The notes under the pieces: model-generated
Told to the model about the DNA's origin: nothing
The model's input: only the letters and a program-made list of their open reading frames with translations
The model's database searches: none
Translations under genes and position numbers: made by a program
From: Naegleria lovaniensis
Lineage: Eukaryota; Heterolobosea; Eutetramitea; Acrasida; Naegleriidae
Length of the DNA: 64,000 bases
Direction of reading: 5' to 3'
Assembly (NCBI RefSeq): GCF_003324165.1
Contig: NW_025407823.1
Coordinates: 558,001 to 622,000 of the forward strand
Part shown: positions 21,916 through 33,524 of the stretch, one piece after another
How the letters are laid out: the number at the start of each line of letters is the position of its first letter
Numbering within the stretch: position 1 is the stretch's first letter

Positions 21916-22018
21916 GCTGCCAAAGACAAGGTAATCAATTTTAGGGTATTTTTTTTAAAAAGTACTTTTTTAGAACAAGCAACAATATTAAAAACAAATT
22001 CCGAAATCTGTAAAATAA

Positions 22019-23222
22019 TTAATGATTTTGTTTGAATTTTTTCTCTTCTGCCAAATATAACAATTTCATTATTTGTTCGTTCAACATCAGCACAATGGCT
22101 CCATTCGGCGACACTTTCAGCACGTGTGGAACAATTCCTCTAAAGAATGCCTTATATCCTTCATGTTTGTATATTTTAACAAGAGCATCTGAGAAACTCT
22201 TGTATCGTTCTTGATGATAATAATTACTCTTATCTTGCAGACGAGTTTTAACCACTTGAAGAGGATAGGTCACAAATCCAGCAATTCCTTTTCCTAAAAA
22301 TCCCAAAATAAAAGATTCAGTTCCATTAAGGTGATAAAGAGTCTCTTGCGATTCATGACGTTTTTCATTCTTATAATTGAGATAAATCGATTTCATTCGG
22401 TCATAGCACACAAAATGAATAATACCATGTGAAATGAGTAACATGCTTGGTGTGAGTCCTATATATAGTGATTTAACACCTTCATATTTGATAATCTTTC
22501 GAAAGCAATCCCAATTACCATTATATTTAATATTTTGTAAGTGATGAGAGGTTCCCACTGATGGGAGAGTATCTACTGAATTTTGAAGTTGTAATCGTGT
22601 TTTTATCAGCCAAATGGGATGTGTCAATAGATTTGTCACAACACCAGCTTGTAATCCACAAAAAGTTAATTGAAGAGTTGGAACTTGATTGACTCCATAT
22701 TCTTTCTCATAATCGTACTTTTTTGAATTATATCTTTTTGAAATAATTTTAACAAGAATATGTTGATTAATATCATGATTCATCAATAATGCAAATAATT
22801 TCCAAATAAATAATAGTATCATCTCACACCAATACGTACATTGTAAAATATAATCCCCATGCCAAACCAGCCCCTATCATTGCACTGCTCAACCCTCTAT
22901 AATATCCCTTCCATCCATCTTCCAAATAAATTGCTTTTGTGACCTTAATAGAATCTTTGAGACCAACAAATGTCGTTCTCTTCACTCCACGATCATTGGC
23001 CTGCATTCTAATCTTGATGCAATCCAATGGATGAAGCACAAAATTAGCCATGGCTCCAGAAAACACTCCAGAAATCATGGTGTTGAGTCCCTTGTATCGT
23101 TGTTGCAATGGAGTGAATTCCGAAGGTGATGCATGTTTTGTTGAAATGAATGATGAGGTTTGTTGTGTGGTAGGTCCCTGGACCAGAGGAGTCGTTCCGT
23201 TTGTTGTCGTTGTGGTGCTCAT
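22019..23222 (-). CDS. Mitochondrial carrier of the folate/FAD/NAD-pyrimidine nucleotide branch
   Basis: Exons 22840-23222 and 22019-22733 (106-bp intron, GTACGT donor) give 365 residues. Three carrier signatures are present: HPLDCIKIRMQ, HPIWLIKTRLQ and YPLQVVKTRLQDKS. A Trp in the second signature and a Gln in the third are hallmarks of the SLC25A32/33/36 and NAD-carrier branch, which moves folate, FAD, NAD or pyrimidine nucleotides into mitochondria. WGLYFTIYNSKKY after the second helix also fits SLC25A32 (GLYFFFYN). The N-terminal 50 residues are Thr/Gln/Ser-rich and disordered. Loops are longer than in animal members. Exact substrate is not resolved. The gene is divergent from the ERGIC-3 gene with 200 bp between starts. 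Confidence 0.87.
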
Positions 23223-23421
23223 GAGGATGATTTTTTTGATGAAAATTGCTCATGAGAATCCTCTGAATTGATTGAATTCAATGAGGAAGTTGTTGTTTAC
23301 GCTTATCGTACACTGTGAGAGGGTGTTTGAATCAGCTTTTTGAGAATATTTGATAAATCATGTGGGGCTTGAGCAGAATATGATGACTTGCGAGATGATG
23401 ACGTTGAAGAGGAAAGAAAAA

Positions 23422-24855
23422 ATGCAAGGATTGCGTAATTTTGATTTCTATCCTAAAACTCAAGATGACTTTCGGGTGAAAACTCTAGGAGGAGGGTTGA
23501 GTAAGTATATATATTTGAATAGTAATTTATGTGATTGGAATGAGGAATTAATTGATCATAATATCACTTGATCGGATTATGATGTAATAATATTCATCAT
23601 AATTATTATTTACGTTATGATCATTTTATGGTTGGAATGTTGTATCTTTTCTAAATGATCACTAGTTTCAATCATTTCGCTTGTTGTAATTTTTATATTG
23701 GTATTCGGAGAACTTTACTTGTACATGCAAGTGGAGCGATATGATCAATTATATGTTGATACACAACAAGAACGTAAAATACCAATATACATTAATATTA
23801 CATTTCCTGCAATCTCTTGTGATGCTCTAAGTTTGGATGTTATGGATGTGAGTGGAGAGCATCATGTTCATTTGGATTATCACACAATTTACAAAATGAG
23901 ATTAACATTGGATGGAAAACCTATTATTGACCAACCAGCTGAACAAATTTCACCCAATGAGCCAAAAGATGAAAAACCATCTCCTATCAAGGCTGCTGAA
24001 GGAGCTGTTAAACATGATTTAGTTAATTCATCTGAAAAGGATCGTGAACGTGCTGAAAAGGCTAAGAAAGTTAAAGATCCAAATTATTGTGGTAGTTGCT
24101 ATGGAGCTAATAGAGATGCTACTCAATGTTGCAATACTTGTGATGATGTCCGTGAAGCGTATCGTAGAGTGGGATGGGCTTTCACACCAAATGAAGATAT
24201 CGAGCAATGTTATGAGGAAATTATGGACCGTAAAATGAAATACTCAAAGCAAGAAGGTTGTAATTTACATGGTTACTTTTTAGTGAATAAGGTGGCTGGT
24301 AATTTCCATTTTGCTCCAGGAAAATCATTTGTTAAAGCTCAACAACACATGCATGACTATACCAATTATGAAGTTGATCACTACAATACTAGCCATTTTA
24401 TTCACTCGTTAGGCTTTGGTGAACAAATTCCTGGTCTTGTTAATCCACTTGATGGTACCCGTAAAATTATTGGGTTTAATCCAGAGACTGGACAAGCTGT
24501 TGAAGGGGAATCTGCTCTTTTCCAATACTTTGTTAAAGTAGTTCCAACCATTTTTGAAAAATATGGAGCTGCCAATCCTATCATCACAAATCAATACTCT
24601 GTGACTCAGCACGTAAGACCAAAGAATAGATTACACCCAAATGTTGTGCCAGGAGTATTTTTCATTTACGATTTGTCACCAATTATGGTGCACATGAAGG
24701 AAGATAGAAAGTCATTCATTCAATTCCTCACCAGTCTATGCGCAATCATTGGAGGTGTTTTCACAGTAAGCGCTCTACTTGATCGTATTTTGTATGGTGT
24801 TGAGAAGAGAGTCAACAAAAAGATACACTCAAACACCACTATTTTGAATAACTAA
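23422..24855 (+). CDS. ERGIC3: ERGIC-3/Erv46-type cargo receptor of early secretory vesicles
   Basis: Exons 23422-23500 and 23666-24855 (165-bp intron, GTAAGT donor) give 422 residues. The protein cycles between ER and Golgi with ERGIC-2/Erv41 and retrieves ER proteins. Start LRNFDFYPKTQDDFRVKT matches the family N-terminus; a first membrane helix spans about residues 28-43 (SIISLVVIFILVFG); the lumenal domain carries VMDVSGEH and the family Cys cluster CGSCYGANRDATQCCNTCDD followed by REAYRRVGWAF; a second helix near 380-400 (FLTSLCAIIGGVFTV) precedes a short cytosolic tail. The Pro/Lys-rich insert at about 90-135 is longer than in animals and explains the extra length. In-frame ATGs exist upstream (from 23395), but the 23422 start gives the family-like N-terminus. 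Confidence 0.93.
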
Positions 24856-24921
24856 GTTAGAGAATTTTTGAAAGATTAATTATTAAAAGCATAAAATTAC
24901 CAAAGTATGTCCAGGAATAAT

Positions 24922-27900
24922 TTATTCAAAAACGTTAAAGAGACTTTGAGCTGTGTCCAGTAACAGTTCGTCAAACAGCTGGTCAGTGATAAATGTTTTA
25001 ACAAACTCTTCTTCATAATTGGTAGATTTCCACTTTTCTAGAGGTTGCACAACGCCGGGAATTAGGGGTATTGAGTGTTTTGGCAAATATTCATTTTCAA
25101 TGTCAAGAAGTGTATGATCGACAAATTTTTCGTTCTTTGAAAATTCATAAGCAATCATCAAGCGTTCAAAAGCAAAGTCCAAAGGTGACATGTCAGGCAC
25201 TTTGTTGTAGATGGTTTTTCGTTTTCTGGTGCTTTCTTCCACTCTTCCAAATATGTGACCCTTAAAGGCATTAGCAGCATGTTCTGATTGTATGATGGAG
25301 TTGTACTCCGTGATGTACGTGTTAAATGTTTCAAGTATCAATAAATCAAAAGCGTCTTGGTTGGGCTTTGCACTACTTTCAAGGATAGATCTTTCAATAA
25401 GAGGACAGACAGCTCCCACAGTCTTAAAAGCTTCAACTCCGCTTGCGTTCACAAACGAGTTCACCAATGTTTCAATATACTCTTTCGTTTGAATAACACT
25501 TGTGGATTTTTGGGCTTCCTTCAACACAGGAGCTGACCCAAGTTTTGTGAAAACTTGGAAGTTTGTGTCGTCATCTTTTGGTTCAATGTTAGAAGCAAAA
25601 ATGTTATCATCATCTCCGTCGATATGATCTAACTCTTTGTCAATAAGATGAATATCATGATTGTCTATATAGTGGTCGTCAAAGCTTTCCTCTTCTTCTC
25701 CATGCTCAGAATTGTCAAACTCTTTTAACAACACAGAATGAGCAGGTAAAACGTCAGTGTTTTGTTCTGGTGAATTAAAAGACGAATTGAAAGAAGAATT
25801 GAGAGAATCTAACGATGCAAGATCATCTTCAATATTACGTGATGGAGGCGTTGGGACTGTATCGTCAAAGACGTTTGTAAGCTTGTTGGATACAACGTCA
25901 TGCTCAGTTGTGAATTCTTCTTTCTCAAATTCATTGCTGGAGATACTGATATTATGGTCATTCTGTTTGTCGTCGACAGTGCTGCTTAATTCTGTTGAGA
26001 GAGTTACAGATGTGTCTACTTCCTCCACCACTTCCTCATTTACGACCTCTGCATCATCTACTGGCTGATGATCCTCGATTTCTGATAAATTTTGCTGATC
26101 CTCATCAGTAATTTCTTCTGTGCTCCATTTGTTGTTCTTTACATCTTCGTACACAGTTTCAGTCTCAACAGAAGCTTCCTTATTTTCAGGCTTCTTGAAC
26201 AGCTGCTGTCGATAATGCTCCTCTCTTTGCTTGAATTCTTCCTCAATTTTGCGTTTTAATTCTTGTTCCTTTTGTTTAGTCGCCTGTTCGATTTCTTTGC
26301 GAAGCTTTTCGTCTTGCTCCAATTGCTTATGTTTCATTTGCTCTTCTTTTAGCTTCACTAATCGCTCTTGCTCTTCGAGTCTCATCCTGCTCTCATTAAC
26401 TTGTTGCTCTAGTCTCTTGCTTGTTAACCGTTCAGTTTCAAGCAACGATTTTAGATGTTCTTCATCCTCTTTTTGCTTTTGTGCTAATTGTTCGAGCGTT
26501 TTTCGTTTTTTCTCTTCATTTTCTAACATAGATCTAAGTTTTTCTTCTTCGAGCATCAGCTGTTGCATCTTTGTTTGATCCTCTTGTTGTCGCTGTAGCT
26601 CTAGTTCCTTCTTTTTAGATATCTCTAGTTCGAGTTCAATTTGCTTTCTTAAAATTTCTTCCTGTGCAAGCTTTTTCTTCAGGGCTTCTTCTTTCTCTGC
26701 GTTCCTTCTCAGTAACTCTTCTTGTTCGAGTGCTTTTTGTCTCAAGAGAGTTTCATCATCCATCTTTTTTCTGCAAAGAATATTTTCTTCAAGTTGTTTT
26801 TTAAGATTGGCTTCTTCTTGAATTTTCTGTTGGAGAGCTTGTTCATGCTTTCTTCTAAGGTTTTGCTCTTCTTCAAGCTGTTTAAGAAGTGCTTCTTCAT
26901 GTTCTTTTTTCATCTTCATTTCTTGTTCCAGGGCTTGTCGTATCTGTCGTTCTATTTCTTTTTTGTGTTCAGCTTCTTCTTTTTGTCGTCGCAAATCTTC
27001 TTCTTGCTTTCGAAGCAATAGGTCTCGTTCTTTCTGTTTAAGTAGCTCCTCTTGCTTTTTCAATTCTTCCATTTTCATTCTGAGAGATTCTTCCTCTAAC
27101 CTCTTTTTCAAATTATTTTGCTCTTCCAATCGTTTGATTTCTTCATGTTTACGTGCCAACTCTTCCTCCATTTTACGTTTCATTTCTTCATCTTTTCGTC
27201 TTCTATCAGCTTCAATTTCTTCTAATTTTCTACGTATAATCTCTTCCTCCTCTTTTCTCTTTTTAACAAGGTCTTCTTCCATCTTTTTTGTGAGTTGCTC
27301 TTTTAATTCGCTCTCTATTCGTTTCTTTAGACCTTCTTCGTCAATATTCGGTTGAGGAGTGCCATCTACTTGTTGTTCTTGTTGTTTCTTGAGCTTTCTT
27401 CTTCTACCTGAGTTTGAAAGAAGAATTGAGTCATTGTCCGTGGAAGTTGTTTCGCTGTCGTATGAAACACCAAGTTTCTTGTCTTGCATAATTAACTCAT
27501 TTTTAACCTCTCTAAGTTTTTGTTCAATTCTTTTGGATCTAATCAATTGTTGCAACTTTGCTTCTTGCTTCTTTTTCTTAATGCGGAGAGCTTTAAGCTC
27601 CATTTTCATAGCTTCAATTTTTCTCTCCCTTTCTTCATACTCAGTGGAAATGCTGATGACATCCTCAGAAGAAGTACAATCCCCAAATGAATCTTCATAA
27701 AGTTGTTGGCTTGAAGTTATTAACATTTCTGCTTTCTTTCCCAACAACGATAGAGACTCTTCTTCTTGCTTGATTTCCATTTCCAGCTTCTTTTCTAACA
27801 TTATGGTTCTTTGCCTATCCATCTCTAGGTTCTTAGTTTGTTGAGGTGTGGTGTTTACCTGAGCATCTTTCAGTTTATGTACAGATATTTCTTCGCTCAC

Positions 27901-29705
27901 TCCTTGAACGCTAACATCTTTAGTTTCATGCTTTTTAGCGGCTGCTTCTTGTAATTTTCGACTTTTTCTTGCTAGTGCGTTAATTACAAATAAAATTTCT
28001 GATTCTGTCGGACTCTTGGGTTGCATTAGTCGAGGAGATAAGGAAGACCTAGGTGAAAGATTGCCATTGTTATGGAGTCTGCTTAAATCCAATCTTTCAA
28101 TAATGTTTTGAGGGGATGTTTTGTGGTGTGAAATTTCAATGGGAGAAGGTACTTTAGAATTCGAGTTTTTGCTTTGAGGTGTGTCTTTGGAAGGAGAAGG
28201 TGAAGATTGTAAATGTGCAGCTGAAAGAGGTTGTGTTGGCTCTAAGCCAAGGAAATTATATCTACTTTTGAAGGTTTCAGTCTCGGTCTCTTGTAATATC
28301 TCTTCATCGCTTTCAATTGCTGGATTTTGTGTGTGAGTTGAAGATGAAATTGAAGAAATTGAATGTACAAGACGGGTTTCCGTGTTTTGAGGAGATCTGT
28401 TCTTATTCATAATAAATAATGGTGCTGATGATTCATTGGTTTCAACAGACTGTTGAATTATTGGAGGTGTGGATTGAGATTTGTGTTGGTAGCTCTCAGC
28501 AGCCACGTCAACGTCCTCTGGATGGTCATTTAACACTCTTGGTTGTTGTTGTTGCTCAATCCATGCAAATCGGTGTGCTGGATGATGTATTTGAACATCA
28601 GGAGTATTTCCTTGTGGCTGAGTATTAACTATTACAAGTTTTGATTCCTTGTGAGATGGGGGAGGATGAATCTGTTGTTGAAAGTTGTTGCTTGGGATGA
28701 AAATGTTTCTGTGCTGTTGAATTTCGTTGTCATATAAGAATTCTCTTTGCGTTGTTCTGTGAAAAACATTCATTTCCTGATCATTTAAAGGAACTGAAAA
28801 AGGCCTAGTGTGCTCTTCGTTCTCCACTTCGAAGTGCTGTTTTTTGTCAGACCCAATCTTTTTGGTCTTCTTTTTCTTTGGCTTGTCTTCTTTTCTGATA
28901 GAAGATGGAGGTATTGCGGTTGAAGGAGGTGTTTTGCTTCGTTTTTTAAGCAGGTTTTCAACAGTTGTGACAGTTTGATGAACTTCTATCTTCTTTGATT
29001 TCTTTTTCGGAGACACTGACTTCTTCTTAGGCTTTACAATTACTTTTTGCACATATGCTTCAAGCTTTTGCAACACTTGCTCTTTCTTTATCTTTGCTTC
29101 CTCCTTTGCTTTCTTAGATTCAACCTTTTGCTGTATAAGCTCTTGCTGTTTCTTTTTCATAAACTCTTTTACCTTACTCTCATCATATGGTTTCTTTCTG
29201 TCGATATAATATGGTTTTACAATTGTAGGTTCCTCCGGCTTTGGTTTAGACGGTGTTTTTTGTAGTACAGGCTTCTTTGGAGGGGCTGTTTGAGGTCTAG
29301 TTTCATAGGGTGACTTTGGTTTTTGTGTTAGGGATGACAGTTTTCTAATTAGAATGGTTGTATGATCAACTACGAATCAGGTTATGCAAGTACTTACGGA
29401 AGCGAAGCCTCGTTTTTCGACGAAGGATTATTCTTTCGGGATGGAGTTGGTACCGAGGTTGTATTGGTTGGCATGATTGGACTAATGTTTAAAACGTTAG
29501 CGGAAATGATGTGTTGTTGGGAATGAGGATTTGTTGGAGATGAAGAAACTTTCTTTGTATCTGCCGATGATGATGCTTGATGTTTATCTTCATAGACATT
29601 GTCTACGAAAAAACTATCTTCTTCATGTATAGGGTCCACCTCTGCCGAAGGAATGGGTTGGGTTGGATATTTCTCTCCGACTGAAGCAGGTGGCATTTGT
29701 TGCAT
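24922..29705 (-). CDS. Giant coiled-coil protein, 1576 residues, unknown
   Basis: Exons 29398-29705 and 24922-29344 join across a 53-bp GTAAGT intron. The first 450 residues are Pro/Ser/Gln-rich with basic patches (SPKKKSKKI, PKKKKTKKI). A nearly continuous Glu/Lys/Gln/Arg coiled coil of more than 600 residues follows, with repeated EEEIIRRKLEE- and LEEEQNLRRK-like units. After it come an acidic Ser/Asp-rich linker and a folded C-terminal domain of about 170 residues (YIETLVNSFVNAS ... NVFE) holding conserved-looking segments such as DMSPLDFAFERLM and DELLLDTAQSLFN. That last domain weakly recalls the C-terminal domain of CEP350-like centrosomal proteins, but I cannot confirm it. A cytoskeletal or basal-body role would fit but is inference. 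The reverse strand is open over long tracts because of codon bias, not coding. Confidence 0.75.
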
Positions 29706-29807
29706 TTTTTTTGTAGTTGGCGCGCCGCCATTTGTAACAAATTTTGGCGGAATTTTCCTTCTTATTTCTTTCGTTCTGAATCGCTTAGATACTTGATTAT
29801 TTTAACA

Positions 29808-30387
29808 TCATTTCCACAACATCAGAGACGACACTTTGAGAGGTTTCGTAATATTCTGTGAAACTGCATCTTGAGCAGGTAATAGTAATAAACATCCTAT
29901 TTTGAATATTAAATAGCTTGGAAAGTAGTCCTCCAGACTCACGAACTTGTCCTTTGTGTAATTGATCATATCCACACTTTTTCTGTTTTGTTGGAAAGTG
30001 TTACAAACATTTGTTGTGAAAATATTGAGACGGTCGTGTGAATCAAAGAATTGTGTGACCATAAATTAATTCAAAACATACGCATTTCAATTGTGACGAT
30101 TTTAAAATCGTCTTTTGCTTTGGAAAGATTTCTTCCACCAACAATGTTGTGTGGCTAGGATCATTCGAATTAATATTTAATCCGGCCAATTTTTCAAGCG
30201 CTTGAATGGATGTTCGTTTAATTTCATCTTTCTCGCTTGTTAATGCAGGTGTGTCTAACATTTGCAAGCCATGAGGTAATACTGAATTCGGAGATGTGAA
30301 TTTTCCTTTGCGAATAGCCCACACAACCAACAACCGCAACACATAAAACACGACCCGAACTGAAACAAGTGATGAAAGAAAAGCCAT
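29808..30387 (-). CDS. Small protein with N-terminal hydrophobic helix, unknown
   Basis: Exons 30082-30387 and 29808-29951 give about 149 residues. The first 25 residues (SVRVVFYVLRLLVVWAIRKGK) form a hydrophobic, then basic segment that may be a membrane anchor or signal. The rest is mixed helix and strand with no motif I recognise. The donor is GTATGT at 30081; the acceptor is chosen by frame and several AGs would do, so the second exon start may move by a few codons. The gene is head-to-head with the RCC1-like gene at 30573, with about 185 bp between the starts. Confidence 0.5.
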
Positions 30388-30572
30388 TTTTTTGTTCACG
30401 AAAACATTTTGAACAGAAATCGATCGCAGAGAACAGTAGTTTGTTGGTTGGAATGGAGGAAATATTACATGTAATATTTCATGTTTATCTAAACATGGCT
30501 GATGAATTTTGGTTCTTGTTAAACCACAGAGTGTAGAACTGAATTTCATAAACAGTCCCTTGTAAAAAAAAA

Positions 30573-32193
30573 ATGGGCAACAAACAAGGAAAGAAAACTT
30601 TGAGTCAATCTGGTTGTGATCAACAAACAGCCGACGATGATCTAGGTTCACTTGTTACGAACAAACGTCGAGTAACGAAAGGGCACCATTCTAAAAATCA
30701 TGGAGTGTATTCTTCTCGGAGCGTAGTGCTGCAATCGATTGTTCCCAAAGAAATTCCTTATGATTTATCTCCGTTAGAATCAAAATTGTTATTTCAAGAA
30801 CATCATAATTCAGAGTTTAATGAACTGATAGTACAATCACAAAAGTACAACAAGTTACCGAATCATGGCATTTACAAGGCTGCTATTTTGGAATGTGATA
30901 TAGTGGTTTTAACGTATAGTGGCTCAGTCCATGTCTTTCGCCCTTCCGAAAATAAGTGGTTGGACGTTGATGTAGGAGGAAATTATATTGTTGATTTGGA
31001 AGTATCAGAAGTGAATGTATTTTGCATTTCAGCAAATGGCATGTATGCATTTTCTACTTATAATAGCTGGGGACAAACTGGAACAGGGTCAAGTCAGTCT
31101 CAAACACTTTCTTCGCAGAATCTTATTTCCGCCCAAAAGGTTCCCACTTCAGAAGGAGTTCTTTTTGGTAGCGCCTACTCGGGCTATGGTCACACCTATT
31201 TCTTAACAGTCCCAGACCGAAGATTATTCGCTGCAGGTAAGCATAATTATGAGCTATCTTAAATGCTTTTACAACAATAGGTAACACGGGATTGGCACAA
31301 ATGGGTCGGAATGAGAGCACTGACAGAGATTTTTTCATACCTGTAGAATTGAAAGATTTTAAGGGAAAATCTGTCAAGATCATTGCTTCAGGCTATGCCT
31401 ATTGCTTGTTGGTGTTAACTGATAACCAAGGATATGTTTTTGGATCAAATGATTATCAACAATGTGGATATGCCACTCCAGCCAAAATCTTCGAACCATT
31501 GCCTCTTAATGTTCCATCAGATGCTCCTATCAAGGGATTGAGCGCAGGACAGTAAGTTTCTAAAGTATTCTTTTTCACTCGGTATTTAATGTATAATATT
31601 ATATTTTCGTGCCACTACAACTCCTATAATAGATGGGTGTCTCTAGCTCTTACTGAGGCGAATGAAGTATTTGTAACAGGCAAAGTGGCTTCCGAAGTCC
31701 AGTACGCAGGATGGACAAAAATTGATTTACAAAAACACGGTATTCCCAGTAACTCATTATTTGATGCTTACATTGTTCAAAATGTTGTATATTTATTATC
31801 GCAAGGTTTGTACTTTTGATTGCATTTCCATACGAGGTAACTTGGCATTCCTACCAATTTAAAGATTCATTCACAATTATCGGATCTGGTTCTGTGACTC
31901 ATCCTTTATCTTCATTCAAATTTAATGTAAATGTAGAATCTCGTAAAGATGTAAAGTATCGAGTATATCCCAAGAACCGAAGTGGTGCGACGAATTTCTA
32001 CCTATTTTTCTACGTAGATTTGGATTCCACCATTCAGAATCACTTTATTTTCAAATTTAATGAAAAGATTGATTTGTGTGACGTGACAATTATTACCAAT
32101 GAACGATCATTGACCGATACCTACGATGAATACAAAGAAATTCTCGAGCTTGAGAACAAAATCTCTCACGCATCCATTGATGAGAAAGATTGA
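30573..32193 (+). CDS. RCC1-like beta-propeller protein with myristoylation-type N-terminus
   Basis: Exons 30573-31236, 31281-31551, 31633-31805 and 31865-32193 give 478 residues; introns are 44-81 bp. The N-terminus MGNKQGKK fits an N-myristoylation site followed by lysines, suggesting membrane attachment. Residues about 100-390 hold divergent RCC1-type repeats: MYAFSTYNSWGQTGTG, GNTGLAQMGRNE, GYVFGSNDYQQCGY and SLALTEANEVFVTG, each ending near a Gly-rich strand typical of propeller blades. RCC1 repeats mediate guanine-exchange or protein contacts; which applies is unknown. The C-terminal 110 residues after the propeller (YRVYPKNRSGATNFYLFFY) look like a separate beta-rich domain. The last intron (31806-31864, donor GTTTGT) is chosen by phase. 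Confidence 0.75.
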
Positions 32194-32327
32194 AGTAAGA
32201 GATAGACAATAAAAGAGCTCTCAATCGCACCGATATAGAACACAATTAAGGCATGACAACTGATTACGAAACTGAAAAAATTTAATTCCTTTTCAAGCTT
32301 TTCTATTTTGTAGTCAATTATAACAAA

Positions 32328-33317
32328 ATGCAACTCTATGGAACGATACTCATTGCTTTCTTGCTAATTCTTGTTGTTGCACAAACAGCACACCAACGTG
32401 AGAACCCTTTAGGAATTTCATTGCAATTCCATCAAGTCAGAGATGAGGAAGATCCATACTATCATCAAGGAAGGATAATTTTCAATAACGCTCCGGTGGA
32501 AGATCCCGAAGAACTTGGTAAAATATTTATCACCAAGACACCGCCACCTCATGTTTCAGCAGATTTTGAAGCCAGAAGTGTAGAGTGTTCAACAGTGATC
32601 AACAACTTGGATGCAACAATTTTTGACAAAAGTACCCAAGGATATGCGCAATGCAGAAAGTTAACAGAATGCATGTACACTTATTGCAAGCAAGAGTTGA
32701 ATGTCCTGATCGGGTATCTCAACCAAGAAACCTTCTTGTTGGATGTTCCCAATGGAAAATCTCCCATTAATACTGCGTTTGAAAAGATTGAGACTGTCTT
32801 ATCCAAGAGCATTCCAAATTACAAGAGCGAAAATGCACTACTACTTCTCTCCTGTGATGCAAACAGCAAAAATCAAAACAAACCAATACTTGCTGCGAAC
32901 GGTAATGTTTATAAGAACCCATGTGCAGCAGCATTGGAAGATGCACCTCAACCATATACTGAAATGAGTCTCGAAAGGATACCACCTGATTTGCATCCTA
33001 TTGACTCCAATAGAATACCCAATAAGAGAATTCTACTGAGACATTACCTTCAGATTGCCGTTAAAATTGTGAGATTCCTTTCCAATTATTTGAAGGATCA
33101 CTGTTTGTTCAGCACAGAAATCCGAGTACTGCAGCAAGCAGAGCAACAATTAGAATTAGCACTCAATGAGTTACTGTCTTACAATGTTGAGGGTGTTTTA
33201 GAGACTGGATCAGATTCTAGAAGAGTAGCCATCCCGATACGAGACTTGGAGTTGAGTCGGGAAATCGTTCAGAGACTGAAAGACATGTTGATGCAGGTGG
33301 TCAAAATGTTGGTCTGA
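32328..33317 (+). CDS. Secreted protein with a Kazal-like Cys segment, unknown
   Basis: A 329-residue single-exon protein. The N-terminus (LYGTILIAFLLILVVAQTAHQ) is a clear signal peptide with cleavage probably near residue 20. There is no further membrane helix, so it should be secreted or lumenal. Cysteines are spaced as pairs (ECSTVINN, CRKLTECMYTYC), and near residue 180 a segment SCDANSKNQ ... NGNVYKNPCAA recalls the GxxYxNxCxA core of Kazal protease inhibitors, but too few Cys remain for a full domain. The C-terminal third is helical and charged. No homologue is recognised. Confidence 0.65.
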   Translation: MQLYGTILIAFLLILVVAQTAHQRENPLGISLQFHQVRDEEDPYYHQGRIIFNNAPVEDPEELGKIFITKTPPPHVSADFEARSVECSTVINNLDATIFDKSTQGYAQCRKLTECMYTYCKQELNVLIGYLNQETFLLDVPNGKSPINTAFEKIETVLSKSIPNYKSENALLLLSCDANSKNQNKPILAANGNVYKNPCAAALEDAPQPYTEMSLERIPPDLHPIDSNRIPNKRILLRHYLQIAVKIVRFLSNYLKDHCLFSTEIRVLQQAEQQLELALNELLSYNVEGVLETGSDSRRVAIPIRDLELSREIVQRLKDMLMQVVKMLV

Positions 33318-33524
33318 GGTTTTTGCGCTTTTTTTGACCGTTGTTTTTGATTTTGTTAATTCCACTGAGTGCTATACCAGTTGTTGAGAACTAGCTAAAA
33401 TACTCTTCCTATTTTCTTTTTGTAATAAAGATTTTCTTTTCTGAACACTTTTATCCTTTTCTACTGCAGGAACATGAAAAGTGATGATTCGAAATGATGA
33501 CGATCGTTTCAATAGAGAATAAAA

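Noticed and set aside
22822-22840. A 13- or 17-bp intron in the second mitochondrial carrier gene
   Set aside because: A normal 106-bp intron (22734-22839) fits both phase and the GLYFTIYN family alignment.
25757-27700. Several Ser/Cys/Phe-rich plus-strand frames under the coiled-coil gene
   Set aside because: They are complements of Glu/Lys/Gln-rich coiled-coil codons and have no independent support.
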